The notes beneath the pieces were generated by a model, which worked only from the letters and a program-made list of their open reading frames with translations, made no database searches and was not told where the DNA came from. Position numbers and translations under genes: made by a program. A DNA stretch of 64,000 bases, taken from contig JAFXDG010000036.1 of assembly GCA_017521285.1 (NCBI GenBank), forward strand, positions 1-64,000, read 5' to 3'. Each line of letters starts with the position of its first letter. The stretch's first letter is position 1. The stretch comes from Bacteroidaceae bacterium. Lineage in GTDB: Bacteria; Bacteroidota; Bacteroidia; Bacteroidales; Bacteroidaceae. This document shows positions 55,827-64,000 of this stretch, in pieces.

Positions 55827-57731
55827 ATGAAAAAATTAGTATCAATTATAGTAGCTGGTCTGACCATGGTATCTTGCGTAGATACCGTGCTGCTTCCGGA
55901 CAACAAGACTGTTGAAGAGGACTTTTGGCAGACTAAGGAAGACGTGGCTATGATGGTGAATGGTGCGTATTCAGCGCTGGCAACAGCCGACATGCAGCAG
56001 CGTTTCATCATCTGGACATCACGCTCGGATGAATTGAATGTCAATTCCACATTGAATAACAGTAGTTTGAATCAGATTTATTCTGCAAACATCCAGACTA
56101 CCAATGTCTATAACAATTGGGACAGACTCTATTCTGTCATCAACACCTGTAACTTGGTTCTCAGCAAGTCGGCAGAGGTGATGGATATTGACCCCAATTA
56201 CATGGAAGGTGATCATCTGAACAATGTGGGTCAGATGAAAGCATTGCGTGCATTGTGTTACTTCTACCTTGTACGCGTGTTCCGCGATGTTCCCTTGGTG
56301 CTCGAACCTTACAAGATGAGTTCACAGGAGATGAACATCCCGCAGTCGGCTCCCTCTATCGTCATCGACCAGCTTATTGCTGACCTGGAAGAGGTGAAGA
56401 ATTATACAATGTCGAGCCAGGCGATGACAGACTGGAAGCGTTGCGGATATTTTACTCGTGACGGTATCTTGGCTTTGCTTGCCGACATCTATCTGTGGAA
56501 AGCCTCTGTGTTGGGCGACGCACGTTCTTACGACAAGTGTATTGCCTGCTGCGATGCCATTCGCAGAAATCGTATGAACTCATCATTCGGTAACAATGGA
56601 AACGGTTTCGGCTCGGCCATGCAGGGACTTGATGATGACGGTTTCGGATTGAATCCTTATTATCAGTATTATAATGTATTCGGTCAGCAGGGTCAGCAGG
56701 GTAACGACCAGGAGTCTTTGTTCGAGTTGCAGTACAGTGACAATACCGGTCTGTGCAATATCTATTACAAGACTGCCAACACGACTACTGCCCAACCGAT
56801 ATTCTATACAAACAGTGTATATGCCAAGATTGGTGATGCTGAAAACAACGTCTTCAGTGCTGATGACTATAAGTATGATGTTCGCGGTTTCGAAAGTGTT
56901 TATGCCTTCAACGGTACCGTTGACGCTGGTTTCACCGTGCGTAAGTTCATTGCACAGCAGGGTGTTGCTATGATCAATCAGGATCCGGCTGCAGAAGCTA
57001 CCGGTAATCGTGGTTATACTCAGTTCGACCAGAATTGGATTTTCTATCGTGTGAGTGATGTGATGCTTATGAAGGCTGAGGCGTTGGTACAGAAGGGTGC
57101 CCTGATTGTCAAGGCTAACGAAGGACTGTTGGCGCAGCTGGAAAATGCCAGCGTGGCTGATTCGTTGGAAATTGCCAACCAATTGCGTGAGGTGAACCAA
57201 CAGGTGTCTGCCTGCAATGTGGCTGCTGCCCGTTTGGCCCAGATTGTGGCTACCCGTGCCCGCAAGGATGAGAAAGCTCTGATAGATTCTACCAAATACA
57301 GTATTGTTACTGATGAATTTGATGGAGTTGACCAGACTGCATTTGTACGTGCACAGGCAAGTGCATTCAGTGGCCTCTCTACAACGGCTGACCAATTGGA
57401 AATTGAGGTGATGAACGAGCGTGCCCGCGAGCTTTGCTTCGAAGGCAAGCGCTGGTTTGACATGCTCCGTTACAACTATCGCCACACGACGGGTGTGAAC
57501 TATGACGTGATTTTGGGACATCAGGGTGGTGCCTTTGCCAAGAACTATCCCGAGATGCTGAAACTTATCGCCCGTAAATATACCTCTGGTGGTGGTTCCG
57601 GTGTGACATCCAAAATGCCTACTGAGCCTTATCTGTACATGCCGATTCTTCTGAGCGAAATGGAGGTTAATCCTGAACTTGTTCAGAATCCGGTATATAC
57701 CGATGGAGAAACAATGGATAAGAATTATTAA
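55827..57731 (+). CDS. SusD/RagB-family outer-membrane lipoprotein (subfamily A partner, second unit)
   Basis: 634 residues, paralog of the SusD at 6616. Lipobox cysteine Cys17 (TMVSC) followed by VDTVLLPD, less acidic than the others. Typical blocks are ALRALCYFYLVRVFRDVPLVL, WIFYRVSDVMLMKAEAL and ARELCFEGKRWFDMLRYNYR. A helical insertion at about residues 430-500 (AQLENASVADSLEIANQLREV) is absent from the first copy and explains the extra length. It follows susC after 62 bases of heptad repeat. Confidence 0.94.
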   Translation: MKKLVSIIVAGLTMVSCVDTVLLPDNKTVEEDFWQTKEDVAMMVNGAYSALATADMQQRFIIWTSRSDELNVNSTLNNSSLNQIYSANIQTTNVYNNWDRLYSVINTCNLVLSKSAEVMDIDPNYMEGDHLNNVGQMKALRALCYFYLVRVFRDVPLVLEPYKMSSQEMNIPQSAPSIVIDQLIADLEEVKNYTMSSQAMTDWKRCGYFTRDGILALLADIYLWKASVLGDARSYDKCIACCDAIRRNRMNSSFGNNGNGFGSAMQGLDDDGFGLNPYYQYYNVFGQQGQQGNDQESLFELQYSDNTGLCNIYYKTANTTTAQPIFYTNSVYAKIGDAENNVFSADDYKYDVRGFESVYAFNGTVDAGFTVRKFIAQQGVAMINQDPAAEATGNRGYTQFDQNWIFYRVSDVMLMKAEALVQKGALIVKANEGLLAQLENASVADSLEIANQLREVNQQVSACNVAAARLAQIVATRARKDEKALIDSTKYSIVTDEFDGVDQTAFVRAQASAFSGLSTTADQLEIEVMNERARELCFEGKRWFDMLRYNYRHTTGVNYDVILGHQGGAFAKNYPEMLKLIARKYTSGGGSGVTSKMPTEPYLYMPILLSEMEVNPELVQNPVYTDGETMDKNY

Positions 57732-57818
57732 GAGAAAAGTGAAGAATGAAGAGTGAAGAGTGAAGAATCACAAAGCACAAATCATAAATCAAAAATCACA
57801 AATCAAAAATCACAAATA
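57732..57818 (+). repeat. Heptad-type repeat between susD and the type 2 lipoprotein
   Basis: A first half of GAAGAGTGAA-type units and a second half of AATCACAAATC/AATCATAAATC units at about seven-base period fill the whole gap of 89 bases. Confidence 0.55.
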
Positions 57819-57820
57819 AT

Positions 57821-59989
57821 ATGAACAAGAATATAGTTAAGATAGCTCTTGGGGTAGCACTGGGTGCAACGGTGTCGATGACATCTTGTAACCGCGAGCC
57901 GGATGATTCTAACCTGTACACGTTTACAGGACAGACTATTCAGGATTACCTCCAGGAAAATGATTCGACTTTTCATCTGTTCAACATCATATTGAACCGT
58001 TCCGGTTACGACCGCATGATGGCATCTTACGGACAATATACGTGCTATGCCCCCATCAACAGCGGTGTGGAGAAGTATGTGGACAGCCTCTACAATGACA
58101 CGCTGGCCAAGGTGCCCAATAATGGTTTGACAGAAAACAGTGTGTGGGGATTGACAGACGAACAGTGCAAGGAGATTGCCTTGTATCACCTCTCTGCCAT
58201 GATGAACACCTACATCGAGCAATTGAGCCACTACAATGGTAAGGAAATCTCTACCATGTTGAACACTCCGTTCATCTCCAAATTGGGTGATGATGGTATC
58301 GTACGCTTCAACGACATGGCTGAAGTCACTTCGTATGACCACGAAATGATTAACGGTTTTGTACATGTCATCAATCAGGTGATTCCGCGCAGCACCCGCC
58401 GTGTGTCTGAAGTGTTGGAACGCAATCCCCAGTTCTCCATCTTCTTTGAAGCGCTCGAATTGTGTGGTTTGCAAGATTCGCTGACCGTTGACCGCAAGAC
58501 CAATTCGGATGGTTCTGTGAAAAAGTACCATCTGGACAACAAGGTGGGTCGTCCTGGTTCAAGCTTCAAGGGCCCGTACTACGTGCCTGCCGAATGTAAG
58601 ATCAAGTTCACCATCTTTGCTGAGGACAATGAGGTCTTTGCAAAACATGGTATCAAGAACTTCCAGGATTTGAAGGACTCATGTGTGCTCTGGTATGGAA
58701 ATGCTGACAAGTGGTATGACTATCCGGATAAGGATAAGAATCCTATCAGCACAGGCGATGACTATACCAACCCCTTCAATGTGGTGAACATGTTTATCCG
58801 TTACCACATTGTGAAGGCCGGTATGTCCACTTCCAAACTGGTTTACGCTGAAAGCACCAGTGAAAACTGGAACTTTGCCTTCGGTGGTGAGCCGTTCGAC
58901 TACTATGAAACCATGTTGCCCCATACGTTGATCAAGATCTGGCAGCCGCTGTATCAGGCAGAGGGTGGTTCAAGAAACGACCTTTGGATTAACCGCTGGC
59001 GCGAGAACAATACGTTGACTGACGAGGTGGGTACATTTGGTTCTGATGCCAAACATCGTATCCTTCGTCAGGGTTGCAAGATTGAGCGTGCCAAATCCAA
59101 CATCCAGTCTTACAACGGTTACATCCACACCATCAACAAACCGTTGATTTATGATGAAATGGTGCCCACCCGTGTATTGCACGAGCGTATGCGTATCGAT
59201 ATGGGTACTATGTTGTACGAGTTGATCAACAACGACATCCGTTACGCTACTCAAGCCGAAATCGGTGCCATGAACCTCGATGGTAACGATGGTGGTATGA
59301 CCCGTTTGCCGTTGGACTACTTTGACAACTTTGTAAGTTACAACACCAAGACTGCCATTTCGTGGTACACCACCGGTGCATGGCGTGCATGGCAGGCCGA
59401 CCAGCTTTCTGGTTGGGGCGAAAACGACTTTGCCTTCCGTCTGCCTCCTGTGCCCACAGGTGACTACGAAATCCGTATCATCTATCCGCCTATGGCCAAC
59501 AGTGGTTTGCAGCAGTACTACATCGGTACCTCTACCAACCCCAGCTCTATGCAGCCCATGGGTATTCCGGTGGATGCCCGTTATCCCAACACAGATATCG
59601 AGGCTGACCGTATGGCTTCCGGTTATCTGCGCTCTTCTGAGTTCGACGACTTTGGTGTAGCCTCTGACTTGGTTATGCGTAACCATGGCTACATGCGTGC
59701 ACCGGCAAGTTTCTCTCGTGGTACATACAACAAGGTGAAGGGACGTATCACTACTCCCGAAGAGTTGATTGCCACCATCAGTAACTGCTGCCGTTACGAG
59801 GAAGGTTATGGTACCAGTATGATGCGTAAGATTTTGGGTGTATATCACCTGGAACAGAATCAGAACAACTGGATTCGTTTGAAGAACTTGCTTCAGGGTT
59901 ATGACCAGCTTGGTTTCTCTATCGACTTCATCGAGCTTGTACCTCTGGACGTTGTGAACAATCAGGACCTCACTGAAGACTGGTATTGA
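57821..59989 (+). CDS. Surface lipoprotein with fasciclin repeats and a C-terminal beta-sandwich-like domain, type 2 (second unit)
   Basis: 722 residues, paralog of the protein at 8485. Lipobox cysteine Cys23 (SMTSC) then NREPDDS. Two FAS1-like domains: about residues 37-195 (YTCYAPINSGVEKYV, GFVHVINQVIPRS) and about 200-460 (IKFTIFAEDNEVFAKHGI, GYIHTINKPLIYD). The C-terminal module shows FAFRLPPVPTGDYEIRIIY, matching KLPPVPSEGDYQIRLGY of the first copy, and ends IDFIELVPLDVVN. This conserved RLPPVP/KLPPVP strand marks the module in both units. Confidence 0.82.
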   Translation: MNKNIVKIALGVALGATVSMTSCNREPDDSNLYTFTGQTIQDYLQENDSTFHLFNIILNRSGYDRMMASYGQYTCYAPINSGVEKYVDSLYNDTLAKVPNNGLTENSVWGLTDEQCKEIALYHLSAMMNTYIEQLSHYNGKEISTMLNTPFISKLGDDGIVRFNDMAEVTSYDHEMINGFVHVINQVIPRSTRRVSEVLERNPQFSIFFEALELCGLQDSLTVDRKTNSDGSVKKYHLDNKVGRPGSSFKGPYYVPAECKIKFTIFAEDNEVFAKHGIKNFQDLKDSCVLWYGNADKWYDYPDKDKNPISTGDDYTNPFNVVNMFIRYHIVKAGMSTSKLVYAESTSENWNFAFGGEPFDYYETMLPHTLIKIWQPLYQAEGGSRNDLWINRWRENNTLTDEVGTFGSDAKHRILRQGCKIERAKSNIQSYNGYIHTINKPLIYDEMVPTRVLHERMRIDMGTMLYELINNDIRYATQAEIGAMNLDGNDGGMTRLPLDYFDNFVSYNTKTAISWYTTGAWRAWQADQLSGWGENDFAFRLPPVPTGDYEIRIIYPPMANSGLQQYYIGTSTNPSSMQPMGIPVDARYPNTDIEADRMASGYLRSSEFDDFGVASDLVMRNHGYMRAPASFSRGTYNKVKGRITTPEELIATISNCCRYEEGYGTSMMRKILGVYHLEQNQNNWIRLKNLLQGYDQLGFSIDFIELVPLDVVNNQDLTEDWY

Positions 59990-60004
59990 TGACTCCGATT
60001 TATT

Positions 60005-60024
60005 CCCTCCCCTTCGTGGGAGGG
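60005..60024. repeat. REP-like CCCTCCC/GGGAGGG hairpin
   Basis: CCCTCCC (60005-60011) and GGGAGGG (60018-60024) with a six-base loop lie 15 bases after the stop of the type 2 lipoprotein. It belongs to the same GGGAGGGG family as the arms at 15671-15836. An ATTGTAA-type heptad tract follows to 60060. Confidence 0.55.
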
Positions 60025-60067
60025 GATTCTAAAAGTACATTGTAATTTGTAAATTGTAAATGTGAAT

Positions 60068-61900
60068 ATGAAACATATAAATAAAATAGGAATGATGGCA
60101 GTGGCAGGCGCCATGTTGGCTGCTGTATCATGCTCCGACTATGACGATTTCAATACGGCGCCGAGTGCTGTTGACCCGGCAGCGGATAAGACCTTGTGGG
60201 AGAACATTGCAAGCAACCCTGAATTGTCTGAGTTCAAGTCTGTTCTTGAAAGATTGGGCTATGATGAAGTGCTTGACGCTTCACACACCTATACCGTGTG
60301 GGCACCGGTGAATGGCTCTATTGACATGAATTACCTGAACAGCTTGAGCGACGAGAAAGCTGAAAAGGTGTTCTTGAAGAACATGATTGCCAATTATGCT
60401 CACCGCGAGAATGACCTTAGCGATACAGTTATCTACATGTTGAATGAGAAACTGTTGAAGTTCGCCAACAAGAAGAGTGCCGGCGGCATGACGTTTGACG
60501 GCAAGCGCGTGTTGGCAAATCAGAACGATCCCTCTGTTTACAATTACCCCAGTGTAAACGGTCTGCTCTATATGGTAGAGGCTCCCTCAGACTTCCGATA
60601 CAACGGATATGAGTATATTTTCGAAACAGCCGGTGTGGCTGATTCATTGATGGAGTATGTTTTGCGTTACGAAAAACGTGTGTTGGACGAGGCTAATTCT
60701 GTAAAGGGTCCCATCCGCGACGGTGTACAGCACTACGACGACTCTGTCATCATTGTCAGCAACAGCCTTATCGGACAGACGCTCAATTCTCAGATTGAGA
60801 ATGAGGACAGTATGTATACTGTGTTGATTCCTACTGACGAAGCTTGGGTAGATGCATATAACAGGATTTCATCTTATTATAAGTATATCCCCACTATTTC
60901 TTATCAGGATTTGAGCAGTACTCAGGTCGGTTTCACCAAGGGAACTTCCGGAACCATCATGAAAGCCAACGTCGGTGCGGTGACTGTCAATCTGACCACT
61001 GCACCTGCTGATGCCAAGTTGCAGGAGACGGGACCCTATTGGACGGACTCTATCACAAAGAAACTGATCACACAGAATCTGATCTATTCTGACGGGCACA
61101 AGAAGTACAATGGCAAGCTCGCTTCCGGTATTCCTTTCACCGAAACTGACACCTTGTACTCTACGAGCCGGAGGTATCTGACCAATCTGCCTGCACTGGA
61201 TGCTGCAACGGTGGAGACTGTCCGCTTGAGCAACGGTCGTGCACGTATTCTCAATGCCTATCCTTTTACTGCTGAGAATACCTATGCACCGACTATCAAG
61301 ACCCGTGCTGTGGGACGTGTGTTGGCCAACCCGAGTGGAGGTACATTTTCTACAGTAAGTTATTTCGGTGTGGATGATTCCATTTGTACATTGGACCCGG
61401 AAGAGGAGGGTATTCTCACGTATGTGAAGGCTGATGTACCTGAAGGTTCTAACTATGCTCCGGAGCTGGACTTCTACATTCCTAATGTCCTCTCTACCAC
61501 TTACGACATTTATGCCGTAATCATTCCGAAGTGTTTTGAATTCGAGTATCGCGATATCCCCGAAGAGGAGCGTAAGCCTTATACGCTTTATTTCGACATC
61601 AATTATACCGATGCTTCCAATACACAGATTTCCGGACGTTTTGATGGTGACACCATCCAGGTGGGTAATGCCAATGTGAAGAAGGTAGAACCATTCATGG
61701 TGGCTCAGGACAAGATTGATACCCTCAAATTGGGTCGTCTCACATTCCCTGCCTGCTATGTCGGAACAGGAGCAATGCCTAACATCAAAGTCATGCACTC
61801 TGTAAGTTCTTTCTTGTCTTCATATAAGAAGAAGTATGAGCAGGTTCTCCGTGTAGCAAACATTATATTGAGACCTGTAGATGTTAAAGAAGAAGAGTAA
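60068..61900 (+). CDS. Surface lipoprotein with fasciclin domains and a unique C-terminal domain, type 3 (second unit)
   Basis: 610 residues from the ATG at 60068; an in-frame GTG at 60062 is less likely. Lipobox cysteine Cys22 (AAVSC) then SDYDDF. First FAS1-like domain about residues 45-190 (YTVWAPVNGSIDMNYL, NGLLYMVEAPSDFRY), second to about 350 (YTVLIPTDEAWVDAY). The C-terminal domain reads TYDIYAVIIPKCFEFE and ends RVANIILRPVD, as in the paralog at 10730. Its stop overlaps an ATG of the next gene by one base (TAATG). Confidence 0.82.
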   Translation: MKHINKIGMMAVAGAMLAAVSCSDYDDFNTAPSAVDPAADKTLWENIASNPELSEFKSVLERLGYDEVLDASHTYTVWAPVNGSIDMNYLNSLSDEKAEKVFLKNMIANYAHRENDLSDTVIYMLNEKLLKFANKKSAGGMTFDGKRVLANQNDPSVYNYPSVNGLLYMVEAPSDFRYNGYEYIFETAGVADSLMEYVLRYEKRVLDEANSVKGPIRDGVQHYDDSVIIVSNSLIGQTLNSQIENEDSMYTVLIPTDEAWVDAYNRISSYYKYIPTISYQDLSSTQVGFTKGTSGTIMKANVGAVTVNLTTAPADAKLQETGPYWTDSITKKLITQNLIYSDGHKKYNGKLASGIPFTETDTLYSTSRRYLTNLPALDAATVETVRLSNGRARILNAYPFTAENTYAPTIKTRAVGRVLANPSGGTFSTVSYFGVDDSICTLDPEEEGILTYVKADVPEGSNYAPELDFYIPNVLSTTYDIYAVIIPKCFEFEYRDIPEEERKPYTLYFDINYTDASNTQISGRFDGDTIQVGNANVKKVEPFMVAQDKIDTLKLGRLTFPACYVGTGAMPNIKVMHSVSSFLSSYKKKYEQVLRVANIILRPVDVKEEE

Positions 61901-61926
61901 TGGGATTAAAGAAGGTTAATAAGAAT

Positions 61927-64000
61927 ATGAAAAATTCAATATTGAACATATTGCAGCGACAGGGTCTCAGACTCTCTCTCTGTGCTTTGACAATGTGCTT
62001 CGGTACGGCTGTTTATGCTCAGAATGAGTCAGCTGGCGAAGAAACAGGAATCAAAGTTCCGCAGCGCCGTGTTGTGGATAAAAAGAACACACTCGTGACT
62101 GTTTCGGGTGTAGTGGTGGATGATGTGACCAAAATGCCCGTTGCCGGTGTGCGTCTGCATACGTTGGGTGATGGCCGTTACACAGCCATGACCAATGAGA
62201 AGGGTGAATTTACTCTCAACTTGCCCGATTTTGCCACTTCACTTTATGTGCAGGCTCCCCGCTACATGTCACAGCAGGTGGCTATCAAGAGCAACGATGC
62301 CAACCAGAAAATCGAGGTTCGTCTTTTGAGCAACAAGTTCAAGACAATGTACGAAGACGGTACTGAATATACAGCGTCCAACAGTTTCAAGGTGCGCGGT
62401 GGCGGCCTGATTGTGGATGAGGAGATTCAGGCAAATCTGGGTGCTGACATCCGTGCCATCAACCGTTCGGGTGTAGCAGATGGCGGTAATGCCATGTTTA
62501 TCCGTGGTTTGAACTCCATCAATGCCAATGCCCAGCCTTTGATTATTGTGGATGGTATCGAAATGGATATGCAGTTGAACCGTTCGGTGTTGCATCAGGG
62601 ACGTGCCTTCAACATGTTGGCCGGTATCTCTCCCGAAGATGTGGAAAGCATCAAGGTGTTGAAGAATGCGACAGCTCTCTATGGTGCCCGTGGTGCGAAT
62701 GGTGTCATCCTCATCGAAACCAAACGTGGCCATTCTATGGCTACACGAATTGATGCCAACATTTCGGCCGGTGTTACCTTGCAACCCCAGTTGCAGACTG
62801 TGATGGATGCCACACAATACCGCAACTATGCTACTGAGATGCTGGGTACTATTTCTGAACTGAGACAGTCAGAGTATCGCGATATCACATTCAACTTCCT
62901 CAACGATGACCCCAGTGGTTATTATTACCACATGTATCACAACGATACTGATTGGCAGAAGGAGGTATATCGTACCGCTATCACCCAGAACTACAACATC
63001 AATGTACAGGGTGGTGACGACGTGGGTATGTACAACCTCTCTGTGGGTTACATGGATGCCGAAGGTGCTGTGGAGAACACCAACTTCGACCGTTTGAATG
63101 TACGTTTCAACACTGACATCTACATCCTTGATGCACTGAAGACCAAGTTTGACATGTCGTTCTCTCGTACAAACAACACGCTGTTTGACGACGGATTCTC
63201 ATCTGACTTGTCACGTGGTACTGTTACTTCTCCTACCAATCTGGCTGCTATCAAGTCTCCGTTGGTAAGTCCGTACCAGTACAACAAGCACGTGGGCGGC
63301 TTTACTCACTTGCTGTCAGGCTATGACTTGATTTTCAGCCCGCTGAGCCAGAAGCTTTACAACAATGATTATGCCTATTCACTGGCAAATCCGACATCCA
63401 TCATCAAGAATGCGAATGGTGACAACAAGAACAAGATTGAGAATACCTTCTTCAATGTGCGTATTGCGCCTACTTATACGTTCAGCAAGAATTTGTCTGC
63501 AACCACAGACTTCAGCTATATCCTGAACCGTAACTCACAGCGCTATTACCGTCCGTCAGAAGGTGTGCCTCCTTTCCTGGTAGAGGGATTGGGTACGGTA
63601 TATAACCTCACAGCTTCGCTCTTCTCTAAGGGTACCAATGTGGTAAGCAATACGTATGTGAACTGGTCTAACAGATACGGTGCTCACAATATTGCTGCTA
63701 TGGGTGGTTTCCGTTACAATTATTTCGCATTTGATGGTAGCGATGCCAGTACACAGTTCTCCAGCGCCCAGAATGACAAGAACCCCTTCTTGACACAGGA
63801 CCAGGCACAAGGTTTTGCCGATTTGGCCGGTGCCAATGATGTGTGGAAGCAGATTCAGTGGTATGCAACTGCTGACTACAGTTATCGCAACCGTTATTTC
63901 GCAACCGTTTCATTGCTGGCCGAGGCCAACAGCCGTTTCGGTGCCAAGGCCAAGAGTGGTGTTGATTTGTTCGGCACACAGTGGGCCATCTTCCCCAGTG
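61927..64000 (+). CDS. SusC-type TonB-dependent transporter (subfamily B, second unit), cut by the window end
   Basis: Open to the last base; about 691 codons visible. I take the ATG at 61927, which gives a signal peptide ending AVYAQ; an in-frame ATG at 61900 overlaps the previous stop and would add nine basic residues. Carboxypeptidase-regulatory-like domain at about residues 55-125 (VSGVVVDDVTKMPVAGV), plug with NAMFIRGLNSINANAQPLIIVDGI and LYGARGANGVILIETKRG, then the barrel. It is the paralog of the SusC at 12441 (shared SINANAQPL/SLNANAQPL, NDDP, QKEVYRTA/KKEVYRTA). Like it, this protein lacks the usual ALQGRxxGV signature. A subfamily B SusD is expected just beyond the window. Confidence 0.93.
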   Translation, partial: MKNSILNILQRQGLRLSLCALTMCFGTAVYAQNESAGEETGIKVPQRRVVDKKNTLVTVSGVVVDDVTKMPVAGVRLHTLGDGRYTAMTNEKGEFTLNLPDFATSLYVQAPRYMSQQVAIKSNDANQKIEVRLLSNKFKTMYEDGTEYTASNSFKVRGGGLIVDEEIQANLGADIRAINRSGVADGGNAMFIRGLNSINANAQPLIIVDGIEMDMQLNRSVLHQGRAFNMLAGISPEDVESIKVLKNATALYGARGANGVILIETKRGHSMATRIDANISAGVTLQPQLQTVMDATQYRNYATEMLGTISELRQSEYRDITFNFLNDDPSGYYYHMYHNDTDWQKEVYRTAITQNYNINVQGGDDVGMYNLSVGYMDAEGAVENTNFDRLNVRFNTDIYILDALKTKFDMSFSRTNNTLFDDGFSSDLSRGTVTSPTNLAAIKSPLVSPYQYNKHVGGFTHLLSGYDLIFSPLSQKLYNNDYAYSLANPTSIIKNANGDNKNKIENTFFNVRIAPTYTFSKNLSATTDFSYILNRNSQRYYRPSEGVPPFLVEGLGTVYNLTASLFSKGTNVVSNTYVNWSNRYGAHNIAAMGGFRYNYFAFDGSDASTQFSSAQNDKNPFLTQDQAQGFADLAGANDVWKQIQWYATADYSYRNRYFATVSLLAEANSRFGAKAKSGVDLFGTQWAIFPS

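Overview
This 64 kb window comes from a Bacteroidales chromosome, most likely a gut Bacteroidaceae or Prevotellaceae member. The evidence is several SusC/SusD outer-membrane uptake pairs, surface lipoproteins with acidic residues after the lipobox cysteine, promoters of the Bacteroidetes type (TTTG, about 20 bases, TAnnTTTG), few Shine-Dalgarno sites, and a START-domain/LptF-G/RibBA/aminotransferase cluster seen in this order. Species cannot be fixed from the sequence alone.

Layout. (1) 172-393 minus: a broken remnant of a type I specificity subunit. (2) 659-17553 plus: a seven-gene unit, fasciclin lipoprotein / SusC / SusD / fasciclin lipoprotein / fasciclin lipoprotein / SusC / SusD, closed by a strong hairpin terminator. 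(3) 17694-22696: a secreted GH3 glycosidase with an inserted CBM6-like module and a secreted protein of unknown function. (4) 22973-31313: a type I restriction-modification locus hsdM-hsdS-[rloA-rloB]-hsdR with an anti-phage pair set inside it. (5) 31479-39938 minus: six genes on one strand (START-like protein, LptF/G permease, RibBA, class I aminotransferase, DUF6057 membrane protein, and a PD40 beta-propeller lipoprotein with a c-type heme motif). (6) 40122-40195: tRNA with CAT anticodon. (7) 40817-48760: a PL11-type rhamnogalacturonan lyase fused to a beta-solenoid, then a large secreted protein of unknown function, separated by long inverted-repeat elements. (8) 49454 to the window end: a second copy of the fasciclin/SusC/SusD unit, gene for gene parallel to (2) and cut by the window edge inside its second SusC.

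How it fits together. The two paralogous units look like surface nutrient-uptake machines: SusC is the TonB-dependent channel, SusD the lid lipoprotein, and the three fasciclin-domain lipoproteins sit where SusE/SusF-type glycan-binding proteins usually lie. The enzymes nearby (GH3, PL11) suggest plant cell-wall pectin or hemicellulose side chains, but no enzyme lies inside either unit and no local regulator (hybrid two-component system, SusR, or ECF sigma/anti-sigma) is present, so the substrate is open.

The most unusual material is non-coding. Gaps between genes, also inside operons, are filled by degenerate repeats of about seven bases in several different families, by REP-like CCCCTCC/GGGAGGG hairpins, by three long inverted-repeat (MITE-like) elements around the PL11 region, and by a GCGGCTTG/CAAGCCGC element present in two copies 26 kb apart.
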